Shown here in pieces: positions 1-6,131 of a DNA stretch of 9,356 nucleotides. The notes beneath the pieces were generated by a model, which saw only the letters and a program-made list of their open reading frames with translations, searched no databases and was not told the DNA's origin. Source of the DNA: Thermomicrobiales bacterium (GTDB taxonomy: Bacteria > Chloroflexota > Chloroflexia > Thermomicrobiales > UBA6265); NCBI GenBank assembly GCA_025937615.1, contig JAICRA010000038.1, positions 1 to 9,356 of the forward strand. Direction: 5' to 3'. The position numbers were made by a program, and so were the translations under genes. Every line of letters begins with the position of its first letter. Position 1 is the first letter of the stretch.

Positions 1-959
1 CGCTTGCCGTCGTGCCGCGATCGGCGGTCGTCGGCTGGTATGAGAGTTATTTTGCGGGGCGCGAAACCCGCGAGTTGGATGTTACCGGGGTCGAGCCCGA
101 GCCGTGGACATGGCCGGTCTCGGGCGTCACCTACGATGACGCGGTCACTGTGAAATTCGTCCAACCTTATACGGTTGACGGGGTCACCACCGACGTCTCG
201 GGCGAAGTTCACCTCGTGCCGTTCGACGAAGAGTGGGGCTGGTTCTTCGGGGCGTCGCGCGCGTTCGTCGACGAGCAAGTCGCATTGTACGGCGACGATG
301 GCTCCGCCACGATGTTCTCCCTTTCCGAGGAGAGCGTCGACACCGCGGCAGTGCCACGCGAGGTCCGTTTTCCAGACCCGCTGCACGCGGATATCGACAG
401 GTTCTGGGAAGCCCGTTTCCAGGAAGCCGGGCGAATCTACGACCCGCCGGAAGGAGTGGTCCCTTTCGACGAGCCAATGGTTACCGCCTGTGGCCGCGCC
501 GATCCCGTGCGGGAGGCGGCGTTCTACTGTGTGATCGATGAGAAGATTTACTACTCCGCGGAGTTTCGGGCCCTCATCGAGAACCAGATTGGCGATTTCG
601 CCTGGGTGATCGTCGTCGCCCACGAGTGGGGACACCACATTCAGGCCAAGCTTGGCTTCGACCTCGGCGTCGTCCCGGATCGTGCGGGCGAGGTGGCGCC
701 GATCGAGCTTGAACAGCAGGCTGACTGCCTGGCTGGCGCGTACGCCATCGACGCCGAGCTCACCGGCTGGCTCGATGCTGGTGACATCGATGAAGCACTC
801 GCCATCACCGAGATCTCGGGTGACCCGCCTGGGACCGCCTGGAATGATCCGCGTGCCCATGGCACCGGCGACGTCCGGATCGACGCCTTCCTGGCTGGAT
901 ACAACATTGGTATTGCCGGCTGCGATTTCGATCTGTCAGCGGCGAGCCCAGCGGCGTAG
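1..959 (+). CDS. Neutral zinc metallopeptidase, YpfJ/Zn_peptidase family (5' end outside window)
   Basis: Residue numbers count from a GTG at 12, but the frame is open to the window edge (Leu-Ala-Val precede it) and no Shine-Dalgarno is visible, so the true start is probably upstream. The C-terminal half matches the putative neutral zinc metallopeptidase family (PF04228). It has a T-A-C-G motif (Cys160), a matching F-Y-C motif (Cys173) followed by an I-Y-Y-S segment, the zinc-binding HEWGHHIQ (204-211), and EQQADCLAG (234-242), which corresponds to the family's ELQADC block and supplies the likely third metal ligand, Glu234. The metal-site motifs look intact. The first ~95 residues are not part of that family. 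They are rich in aromatic residues and end in an EEWGWFFGASRAFVDE-like stretch that resembles an NTF2-like ligand domain; this is only an impression. The substrate is unknown for the family. Members are often secreted or membrane-anchored, and any signal sequence would lie outside the window. The gene ends in TAG one base before an octamer repeat block. Confidence 0.85.
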   Translation, partial: LAVVPRSAVVGWYESYFAGRETRELDVTGVEPEPWTWPVSGVTYDDAVTVKFVQPYTVDGVTTDVSGEVHLVPFDEEWGWFFGASRAFVDEQVALYGDDGSATMFSLSEESVDTAAVPREVRFPDPLHADIDRFWEARFQEAGRIYDPPEGVVPFDEPMVTACGRADPVREAAFYCVIDEKIYYSAEFRALIENQIGDFAWVIVVAHEWGHHIQAKLGFDLGVVPDRAGEVAPIELEQQADCLAGAYAIDAELTGWLDAGDIDEALAITEISGDPPGTAWNDPRAHGTGDVRIDAFLAGYNIGIAGCDFDLSAASPAA

Positions 960-960
960 G

Positions 961-1000
961 ACGCGAGACGGCTAGCCGGCAAGACGGCGAGTTGGCGAGT
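961..1000 (+). repeat. Octamer tandem repeat, left block (consensus CGGCNAGA, 5 units)
   Basis: Five consecutive 8-bp units run from 961: ACGCGAGA, CGGCTAGC, CGGCAAGA, CGGCGAGT, TGGCGAGT. The fifth base of the unit varies while the GGC-AG frame is kept. The block starts one base after the stop codon of the peptidase gene. The 8-bp period does not fit coding. Together with the inverted block at 1056-1095 it can form an imperfect hairpin, pairing 977-999 with 1073-1095 at 19 of 23 positions. I do not recognise a named element. Confidence 0.75.
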
Positions 1001-1055
1001 AAAGTTCGATCCTGGTCGTTCGAACGCCGCGTGAGACCACGAAGCCCGACCATTT

Positions 1056-1095
1056 TCTGGCAAACTAGCCGTCTGGCCGTCTCGCCTTCTTGCCG
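1056..1095 (-). repeat. Octamer tandem repeat, right block in inverted orientation (5 units)
   Basis: On the + strand the units are TCTGGCAA, ACTAGCCG, TCTGGCCG, TCTCGCCT and TCTTGCCG. Their reverse complements are CGGCAAGA, AGGCGAGA, CGGCCAGA, CGGCTAGT and TTGCCAGA, so this is the same 8-bp motif as at 961-1000 on the other strand. The variable fifth base takes all four nucleotides. The block ends eight bases before the ribosome binding site of the next gene, so the two blocks and the 55 bp between them fill almost the whole spacer. It could act as a terminator or mRNA-end hairpin, or be a dispersed repeat; the sequence alone does not decide. Confidence 0.75.
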
Positions 1096-1113
1096 ACTCA
1101 TCAGGGGGATGCC

Positions 1114-2394
1114 ATGGGACTCGAAATCTTCGAGCGCGGAGCCCTGCCGCGCTGGGCCCCGGTACGCCAGTTCCTTGACGCGACGGAGATCGGTGACGTC
1201 CGCGCCGCAGTCGCCGCTGAGTTCCGCCGCTCCGGTGTCGGCGATCGTCTCCGCCCCGGGCAGCGTGTCGCGGTCACGGCGGGCAGTCGCGGTATCGACC
1301 GTATCGACGAGGTCGTACGCGCTGTCGTCGATGAGGTACGCCTGCTCGGCGCGGAGCCATTCATCGTCCCCGCGATGGGGAGTCACGGTGGGGCGACCGC
1401 CGAAGGGCAGTTAGAGCTGATCGCGCACTACGGTGTGACGGAAGAGACGATGGGCTGTCCCCTCCTGTCGAGCATGGATACGGTCCATCTCGGCGAGGTC
1501 GAAGGGCACATTCCGGTCTGGTTCGACCGCAACGCCTTCGAGGCGGACGCCGTGATCCCGGTCGGCCGGGTCAAGCCACACACCGATTTCCGGGGACCGG
1601 TCGAGTCCGGGTTGATGAAGATGATCGCCATCGGACTCGGCAAACAGAAGGGCGCCGAGTTCTTCCATTCCCAGGGCATGGCCGAGTTCCACCATTTGAT
1701 CCCCGCGGTCGCCAAGTTCACGCTTACGCAGGTCAACATCCCGTTTGGGGTGGCGGTGATCGAGAATGGCTACGGGAAACTGGCCCAGGCCGAGGCGGTG
1801 CCCGCGGCCCGTGTCTGGGAGCGCGAGCAGGAACTGCTCAAGATCGCTCGCGAGCGAATGGGACGTTTACCCGGCGAGCGGATCGACGTGCTGATCGTCG
1901 ACCGCATCGGTAAGGACATCTCCGGAGATGGAGCAGACCCGAATGTGATCAACCGCGACGTCGCGGGTGCGCTGCCACCGACCGAAGAACCGATCAAACC
2001 TCGCATCCAGCGCATGATCATCCGCGATCTGACAGACGAAACGGAAGGCAATGCGACCGGGATCGGCATGGCCGACGTCGTGTTGCGGCGGGCAGTCGAC
2101 AAGATGGACCCGGTGGCCACGTACATGAATATGATCACGGCGAAGGCGCCGCAGGGGGCTCGGATCCCGTTGACCGTCGATACCGACCGGGCTGCGATCT
2201 ATGTGGCGCTCGCTTGCTGTCTCAAGACCGAGCAGGAGACAGCCCATATCGCCAGGATCCAGGATACGAAGCACTTGGAGACGTTCTGGGCCTCGGAGCA
2301 CCTGCTTCCTGAACTACTCGAGTCAGGTCGAGTCGAGGTCACCGGCGATCTCCAGCCGATTGCGTTTGACCAACACGGGATGCTTGCGGAGTAA
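1114..2394 (+). CDS. LarA-superfamily protein (lactate racemase-like, nickel-pincer enzyme family)
   Basis: A 426-residue protein resembling the N-terminal and full-length domains of nickel-dependent lactate racemase (LarA, DUF2088). The family uses a nickel-pincer nucleotide bound to a lysine to racemise or epimerise alpha-hydroxy acids in the cytoplasm. Candidate equivalents of the LarA residues, by eye, are His91 in a G-S-H-G-G motif (LarA His108), His156 in G-R-V-K-P-H (LarA His174), Lys169 in S-G-L-M-K (LarA Lys184) and His185 in F-F-H (LarA His200). His91-His156 spacing is 65 (66 in LarA as I recall it) and Lys169-His185 is 16, as in LarA. The His156-Lys169 gap is three residues longer. 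ATG at 1114 is preferred over an in-frame TTG at 1090 because AGGGGG at 1103-1108 lies five bases before it and the TTG falls inside the repeat block. No cofactor-synthesis genes (larB, larC, larE) lie in the window. The substrate is unknown; sugar acids, malate and other hydroxy acids are used by relatives. Function as an active enzyme is an inference. Confidence 0.8.
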   Translation: MGLEIFERGALPRWAPVRQFLDATEIGDVRAAVAAEFRRSGVGDRLRPGQRVAVTAGSRGIDRIDEVVRAVVDEVRLLGAEPFIVPAMGSHGGATAEGQLELIAHYGVTEETMGCPLLSSMDTVHLGEVEGHIPVWFDRNAFEADAVIPVGRVKPHTDFRGPVESGLMKMIAIGLGKQKGAEFFHSQGMAEFHHLIPAVAKFTLTQVNIPFGVAVIENGYGKLAQAEAVPAARVWEREQELLKIARERMGRLPGERIDVLIVDRIGKDISGDGADPNVINRDVAGALPPTEEPIKPRIQRMIIRDLTDETEGNATGIGMADVVLRRAVDKMDPVATYMNMITAKAPQGARIPLTVDTDRAAIYVALACCLKTEQETAHIARIQDTKHLETFWASEHLLPELLESGRVEVTGDLQPIAFDQHGMLAE

Positions 2395-2501
2395 TCCGTT
2401 AGGTCGAAGTCTAGTTGCCAGATGATGGAGCGGCGCTCGAGCACTATGGCCGCCAATGGCCTCTCTGTGTCTCGCGGCATAGTTCGCCGATGATGTTTCT
2501 C

Positions 2502-2532
2502 TGACTGAGGCTCCAGAAACGGAGACCAGTCA
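2502..2532. terminator. Candidate bidirectional hairpin between convergent genes
   Basis: The 160-bp spacer between the LarA-like gene and the oppositely oriented GH42 gene contains no credible coding sequence. TGACTG (2502-2507) pairs with CAGTCA (2527-2532), and inside that CTCC (2511-2514) pairs with GGAG (2521-2524) around the loop AGAAAC, with a bulge at 2508 and one mismatch. The position between two gene ends fits a shared terminator. There is no T-tract on either side, so it is not a textbook intrinsic terminator. Confidence 0.4.
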
Positions 2533-2554
2533 CTCCGGGAACGGCAAGAAGTCG

Positions 2555-4513
2555 TTATCTCCGATCGCGTGATGGCTCCGTCCGCTGCTCGAAGGAGACC
2601 GGACCGAAGGTCGTGCCGTCGGCGACCGTGGCCGGCTCTAGGTTGAAGTTCATCCAGGTCGCAATATCGCCGCGGCGGGCGACGCGGACCCCATCCGGCA
2701 GTTCGATGGTCGGGATCCCGAGTTCCTCGAGCAAACTGGCTAGAACCTCATTCACCAGTGACTCGCTCCAGGCGCCGACAGTAGTGACGTTACCGTGACG
2801 GACGACTGCCGCCTGGTCGGCGAGGGGGCCGTCGGCGTAGGTGTGCGTCGCCTCGCCGGCGAGAGACTCGTAGCTTTCGGCCCAAGTCTCTACCGGGTGT
2901 TCTCCCACGCGGATGCCGAGTCCTGGCCGCATCCCGTCGAAGTTGAGGAGGCGCAGACCAAGCAAGTCGCGAAGCGGCCCAGGTTGGCCATCCTCCTGAA
3001 CTCGACCGCTCGGCGTGCGGTAGGCCGTGCGGGGACCGAAGACGAGACGGGCGGTGCGAGCCAGCTCGCTGAGATGGCGTGCACGCTCATCACTCATCAG
3101 CTGCAGGGCGGGGGCGACGATGAGCTGGTATCCACTGAGGTCGGCGTCCGCGTGCCGAATGTCGACGTCAATACCGAGCGAACGCAGCGCCTTGTAGAAG
3201 AGCATCACCTGGCCCCAGTAGCTCGCTCCCTGGCTGTGCGGCTGCTCGTCATAAATCCAGAGACTCTCGTAGTCATGAAGGATGGCGACGGGGGTCTCGA
3301 CTGTAGCGTTGGGGCGGCCGCTCAGCTCGAGGGCGGCGACTTCCTCGCCCCCCCGGTCGAGCGTCTCGTCGTGACGGAGCAGCCCGGAGTGCATCAGTTC
3401 CTGGGCGACGGTAGCGGCCCGCCACCGGAAGTAGCTGACGACGTCGCAGCCGTGGGCATAGGCTTGCGCGGTCCAGAGGGCAACCGCGCCCGCCGCCGGG
3501 ATGCAGTTAGAGGGCGCCCAGTTCACCTGACCGGCTCCTTGCTCCATCACCCAGAAGCCGCGGCGAGCCTTCAGACCGCGGTAGAGATCGTGGTTGAACG
3601 AGATGAGGTCGGGGTGTCCGGTCCTCGCCCAGCGCATTCTCTCCTCCTCGGGCAGGTAGCGCTCAACCTGACCGAGGGGGTAGGAGTCCCAGGAGACGAA
3701 GTCGAGGCACTCCGCGGCGCGGTAGTGGTCGAAGTCGCGGAAGTGCATCATGAAGTTATGGGTCACCCAGCGGCCTGGTGAGAGCCGGCGCAGGATCTCG
3801 ACCTGCTCCTCTTGGAACTCGACGATCATGTCGCTGGCGAAGCGGTAGAAGTCGAGCACGTGCGAGGGGTTGGGTTGGGCCACCGTGAGATTTGGTGGGT
3901 CGATCTGATCCCAGGCGGTGTATTCCTGGCTCCAGAAGACATTGCCCCAGGCGTAATTCAGCGCGTCGAGTGTTCCGTAACGCGCTTCAACCCAGATGCG
4001 GAAGGCGTCGCGGCTGGCGAGACCGTAGGAGCGGGCGGTGTCGTGGCAGCCGAACTCGTTGTCGGTCTGCCAGCCGACGACGGCCGGATGCTGCCCGTAG
4101 CGCGCGGCGATCTCGGTGGTGATGCGGCGGGAGTGCTCCCGGTAGATGGGGCTAGCGTGATCGTAGTGCTTACGTGAGCCGAAGTTGCGGACGTGACCCT
4201 GCGCGTCGACCGGCAGGATCTCCGGATGCTTCCGGATCAGCCAGGCCGGGGGTGTCGCCGTCGGCGTGCACATCACGATCTGCCGGTCGGCGTCAGTCAG
4301 GGCCTGCACGGCATCGTCGAGCCAGGTCCAGTCGAACTCGCCCTCGCGCGGCTCGATTCTCGACCACGCAAACTCGGCGATGCGGACGAACGTGATGCCT
4401 AGCTCCCGCTGGCGCTCCGGGTAGCGCCGCCACTGTTCCCAGGGGACGTGCTCCGGGTAATCGCAGACGCCCAGCGCGAAGGTGAGCGGAATCGACGGGA
4501 GCGGCGTGACCAC
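2555..4513 (-). CDS. GH42 beta-galactosidase
   Basis: A 652-residue glycoside hydrolase family 42 enzyme, which hydrolyses terminal beta-D-galactosides with retention of configuration. The N-terminal TIM barrel (about 12-390) opens with L-G-V-C-D-Y-P-E-H, typical of the family. The acid/base is Glu153 in T-D-N-E-F-G and the nucleophile is Glu324 in [11 protein letters not shown]. Their spacing of 171 equals that of Glu141/Glu312 recalled for the Thermus A4 enzyme. A trimerisation domain (about 405-600) and a small C-terminal beta domain (about 605-645) follow, so the length is normal. The cysteines that bind zinc in some members are absent (Asp118, Ser162, Gly164 and Ser167 at the matching places). 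There is no signal peptide, so it acts in the cytoplasm on imported oligosaccharides. The GTG start is fixed by AGGAGG eight bases upstream. It is divergent from a sugar ABC importer, its probable substrate supplier. Some GH42 enzymes prefer beta-galactosides other than lactose, or alpha-L-arabinopyranosides. Confidence 0.93.
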   Translation of the reverse strand: MVTPLPSIPLTFALGVCDYPEHVPWEQWRRYPERQRELGITFVRIAEFAWSRIEPREGEFDWTWLDDAVQALTDADRQIVMCTPTATPPAWLIRKHPEILPVDAQGHVRNFGSRKHYDHASPIYREHSRRITTEIAARYGQHPAVVGWQTDNEFGCHDTARSYGLASRDAFRIWVEARYGTLDALNYAWGNVFWSQEYTAWDQIDPPNLTVAQPNPSHVLDFYRFASDMIVEFQEEQVEILRRLSPGRWVTHNFMMHFRDFDHYRAAECLDFVSWDSYPLGQVERYLPEEERMRWARTGHPDLISFNHDLYRGLKARRGFWVMEQGAGQVNWAPSNCIPAAGAVALWTAQAYAHGCDVVSYFRWRAATVAQELMHSGLLRHDETLDRGGEEVAALELSGRPNATVETPVAILHDYESLWIYDEQPHSQGASYWGQVMLFYKALRSLGIDVDIRHADADLSGYQLIVAPALQLMSDERARHLSELARTARLVFGPRTAYRTPSGRVQEDGQPGPLRDLLGLRLLNFDGMRPGLGIRVGEHPVETWAESYESLAGEATHTYADGPLADQAAVVRHGNVTTVGAWSESLVNEVLASLLEELGIPTIELPDGVRVARRGDIATWMNFNLEPATVADGTTFGPVSFEQRTEPSRDRR

Positions 4514-4521
4514 GGTAAGTG

Positions 4522-4527
4522 CCTCCT
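4522..4527 (-). promoter_or_regulatory. Ribosome binding site for GH42 (AGGAGG)
   Basis: Read on the - strand, AGGAGG lies eight bases before the GTG at 4513-4511. It settles this GTG as the start despite the absence of ATG. An ATG further upstream (4532-4530) is in another frame. Confidence 0.8.
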
Positions 4528-4597
4528 GACATGACTTCGGCCCGCAGCGACGGGGCGCCGAATCTTCGCAGCAGTTGTGGCGTGGCGCTAGCGGCTG

Positions 4598-4609
4598 GAC
4601 CGCGCGGTC
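4598..4609. promoter_or_regulatory. 12-bp perfect palindrome GACCGCGCGGTC, candidate operator
   Basis: A perfect dyad with a CG centre in the divergent spacer between GH42 and the importer operon, 28 bp upstream of the -35 box of the importer promoter. An 8-bp palindrome, CGCTAGCG (4586-4593), lies just beside it. LacI-family operators often have a central CG dyad and sit in such places, but no regulator gene is present to support the assignment, and GC-rich DNA yields such palindromes by chance. Confidence 0.4.
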
Positions 4610-4637
4610 ACGCGAAATTCGTCCGTTGCCGGTTCCG

Positions 4638-4667
4638 TTGACATCAATTCTCCGTCGGGCCTATTCT
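4638..4667 (+). promoter_or_regulatory. Sigma-70-type promoter for the importer operon
   Basis: A perfect TTGACA -35 box (4638-4643) is followed after 18 bp by TATTCT (4662-4667), a four-of-six match to the -10 consensus. Transcription would start near 4674, leaving an untranslated leader of about 70 bases before the binding-protein gene. The AT-richer patch stands out from its GC-rich surroundings. No equally good promoter is visible for GH42 on the other strand. Confidence 0.65.
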
Positions 4668-4670
4668 GGG

Positions 4671-4690
4671 CGAGTCTGAACGAGTCAGAT
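4671..4690. promoter_or_regulatory. Candidate operator at the transcription start: 10-bp tandem repeat with dyad
   Basis: CGAGTCTGAA is followed directly by CGAGTCAGAT (8 of 10 identical, one helical turn apart). The same bases contain an inverted pair, TCTGA (4675-4679) and TCAGA (4685-4689). The element begins where transcription should start, a usual place for a repressor site. The assignment is by position and symmetry only. Confidence 0.35.
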
Positions 4691-4697
4691 TGCGGTC

Positions 4698-4721
4698 GCC
4701 TGTGGCGTTGCTGCCACAGGC
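4698..4721 (+). promoter_or_regulatory. Leader hairpin upstream of the binding-protein gene
   Basis: GCCTGTGGC (4698-4706) and GCCACAGGC (4713-4721) form a perfect 9-bp stem with a 6-base loop in the predicted leader RNA. It ends 12 bases before the Shine-Dalgarno AAGGGG (4732-4737), which it leaves exposed. There is no T-tract, so termination is unlikely. A role in mRNA stability, or as a DNA-level operator, is possible. Confidence 0.5.
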
Positions 4722-4744
4722 CGATTCAACAAAGGGGTGCTCGT

Positions 4745-6064
4745 ATGACTGCTGGCAACACTCGTCCTTCGCCCAGTCCGTCTCTGCTTGGCTACTCGCT
4801 CGGCCGGCGGAGTCTGTTGAAAGGGACGGTCGGTGCCGCGGCGGTCGGACTCGGTTTGCCCCGCGGTCTCGCCCGCTCTCAGGTCGAACTAGGAACTGCC
4901 ACCGGCGAGGTTACGCTCGGTTCGAACTACTCGGACCCCGTGCCTTCGGCGGGCTTGGCCGCCGCGGTCGAGGCGTTTCCGAACAAGAACGTGCAGGTGA
5001 TCACCAACACGGTCGACCACAACACGTTCCAGGAGAACATCACGACCTACCTGCAGAATCCGGACGACGTGATCCCCTGGTTCGCGGGCTACCGGATGCA
5101 GTTCTTCGCCGCCCAGGATCTCCTCGGACCCATTGACGACGTTTGGGAAGCGAGCCTGAACGACCAGATGTCCGAGGGCTTCAAGCTCGCTTCGACCGGG
5201 CAGGACGGCCTGCTCTACTTCGTGCCATGGACCTACTACGCCTGGGGTATCCACTACCGCCCGAGCGTATTCGAGGAGAATGGGTGGGAGCTGCCCACCA
5301 CCATGGACCAGCTCATGGGCGTGGCGGAGGAGATGCAAGGCGCGGGTATCGTCCCGTTCGCATTCGGCAATGACGGTCGGTGGCCAGCGATGGGCACCTT
5401 CGACCAGCTCAACTTTCGCATGAATGGCTACCAGTTCCACATGGACCTGATGGCCGGCAAAGAGAACTGGACCGACGAGCGCGTGAGGAACGTCTTCACG
5501 GAGTGGGAGAAACTCCTGCCACTGCATCAGGAGAATCCCAACGGCCGGACGTGGCAAGAGGCCGGGGCCGCCTTCGCCAACAAAGAAGCCGGCATGATGA
5601 CGATCGGCAACTTCGTCGGTCAGCAGTTCGCCGAGGGTGACCTCTCCGATCTCGACTTCTTCCCCTGGCCGGAGATGAATCCGGAGTTCGGCACCGATAC
5701 GATCGAAGCGCCGATCGACGGCTGGATGATGGCCAAGGAGCCGAAGAACGTCGCCGCCGCCAAGGAACTCCTCTACCACTTCGGCACCCCGGCCGCGCAG
5801 GAGGCCTACCTGGCCGAGGACCCGAGCTCCGTGGCGGCATCACTGGATGTCGACAGCTCGATCTACAACTCGCTGCAGTTGAAGGCGCTCGAGGCGGTCT
5901 CCGCGGCGCCGACGGTGACGCAGTTCCTCGACCGCGACACCAGCCCGGAGTTCGCCTCGAATGTAGCCGGTCAGGCGTTCGCGGACTTCATCTCCGACCC
6001 CTCGAGCATCGACTCGATTCTCGAAGACATGCAGGCCCAGGCCGAGGTCATCTTCTCGGAGTAA
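4745..6064 (+). CDS. Carbohydrate ABC importer, substrate-binding protein (family 1), Tat signal
   Basis: A 439-residue extracellular solute-binding protein of the sugar-binding family 1 type, which captures a sugar outside the membrane and delivers it to the two permeases encoded downstream. The N-terminus carries a twin-arginine export signal: G-R-R-S-L-L-K (Arg21-Arg22) followed by a hydrophobic stretch, about 27-38. There is no lipobox, and I find no cysteine in the whole protein, so lipid anchoring is ruled out for this start. The mature part has the expected pattern: an early beta-strand (about 54-60), a helix ending in F-P-N-K-N-V-Q-V (about 77-84), aromatic-rich ligand-region stretches such as W-T-Y-Y-A-W-G (about 163-169), and a late I-D-G-W-M-M segment. 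The ATG at 4745 has AAGGGG seven bases upstream. It is the first gene of the operon, expressed from the promoter at 4638-4667. The ligand cannot be read from sequence; the divergent GH42 gene points to a beta-galactoside or related glycan. Confidence 0.88.
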   Translation: MTAGNTRPSPSPSLLGYSLGRRSLLKGTVGAAAVGLGLPRGLARSQVELGTATGEVTLGSNYSDPVPSAGLAAAVEAFPNKNVQVITNTVDHNTFQENITTYLQNPDDVIPWFAGYRMQFFAAQDLLGPIDDVWEASLNDQMSEGFKLASTGQDGLLYFVPWTYYAWGIHYRPSVFEENGWELPTTMDQLMGVAEEMQGAGIVPFAFGNDGRWPAMGTFDQLNFRMNGYQFHMDLMAGKENWTDERVRNVFTEWEKLLPLHQENPNGRTWQEAGAAFANKEAGMMTIGNFVGQQFAEGDLSDLDFFPWPEMNPEFGTDTIEAPIDGWMMAKEPKNVAAAKELLYHFGTPAAQEAYLAEDPSSVAASLDVDSSIYNSLQLKALEAVSAAPTVTQFLDRDTSPEFASNVAGQAFADFISDPSSIDSILEDMQAQAEVIFSE

Positions 6065-6072
6065 CGCTGGCT

Positions 6073-6100
6073 GCGCCCGCCGCTGCGATGCGGCGGGCGC
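6073..6100 (+). promoter_or_regulatory. Strong hairpin in the gap between binding protein and first permease
   Basis: GCGCCCGCCGC (6073-6083) and GCGGCGGGCGC (6090-6100) form a perfect 11-bp GC stem with a 6-base loop, eight bases after the stop codon of the binding protein. No T-tract follows. Hairpins here are common in ABC importer operons, where they protect the upstream message or partly stop transcription so that binding protein exceeds permease. That role is inferred here. Confidence 0.7.
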
Positions 6101-6120
6101 TTGCCACTCTCGCACTCAAG

Positions 6121-6126
6121 CGGGGG
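6121..6126 (+). promoter_or_regulatory. Ribosome binding site deciding a TTG start (CGGGGG)
   Basis: A G-run (6122-6126) lies five bases before TTG at 6132. The next in-frame ATG is at 6243 (residue 38) and would remove part of the first membrane segment, so TTG is the better start. Confidence 0.55.
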
Positions 6127-6131
6127 CTACG

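Noticed and set aside
961..1095. Octamer blocks as a CRISPR array or transposon ends
   Set aside because: The 8-bp units are contiguous without spacers, and no target-site duplication or transposase is seen, so neither label is supported.
2795..3781. A 328-codon open frame on the + strand inside the GH42 gene
   Set aside because: It is antisense to an unmistakable GH42 catalytic domain, has no recognisable motifs, and is the kind of long complementary frame expected in GC-rich coding DNA.
4889..5779. A 296-codon open frame on the - strand inside the binding-protein gene
   Set aside because: It is the shadow of the solute-binding protein, with no motif or ribosome binding site of its own.
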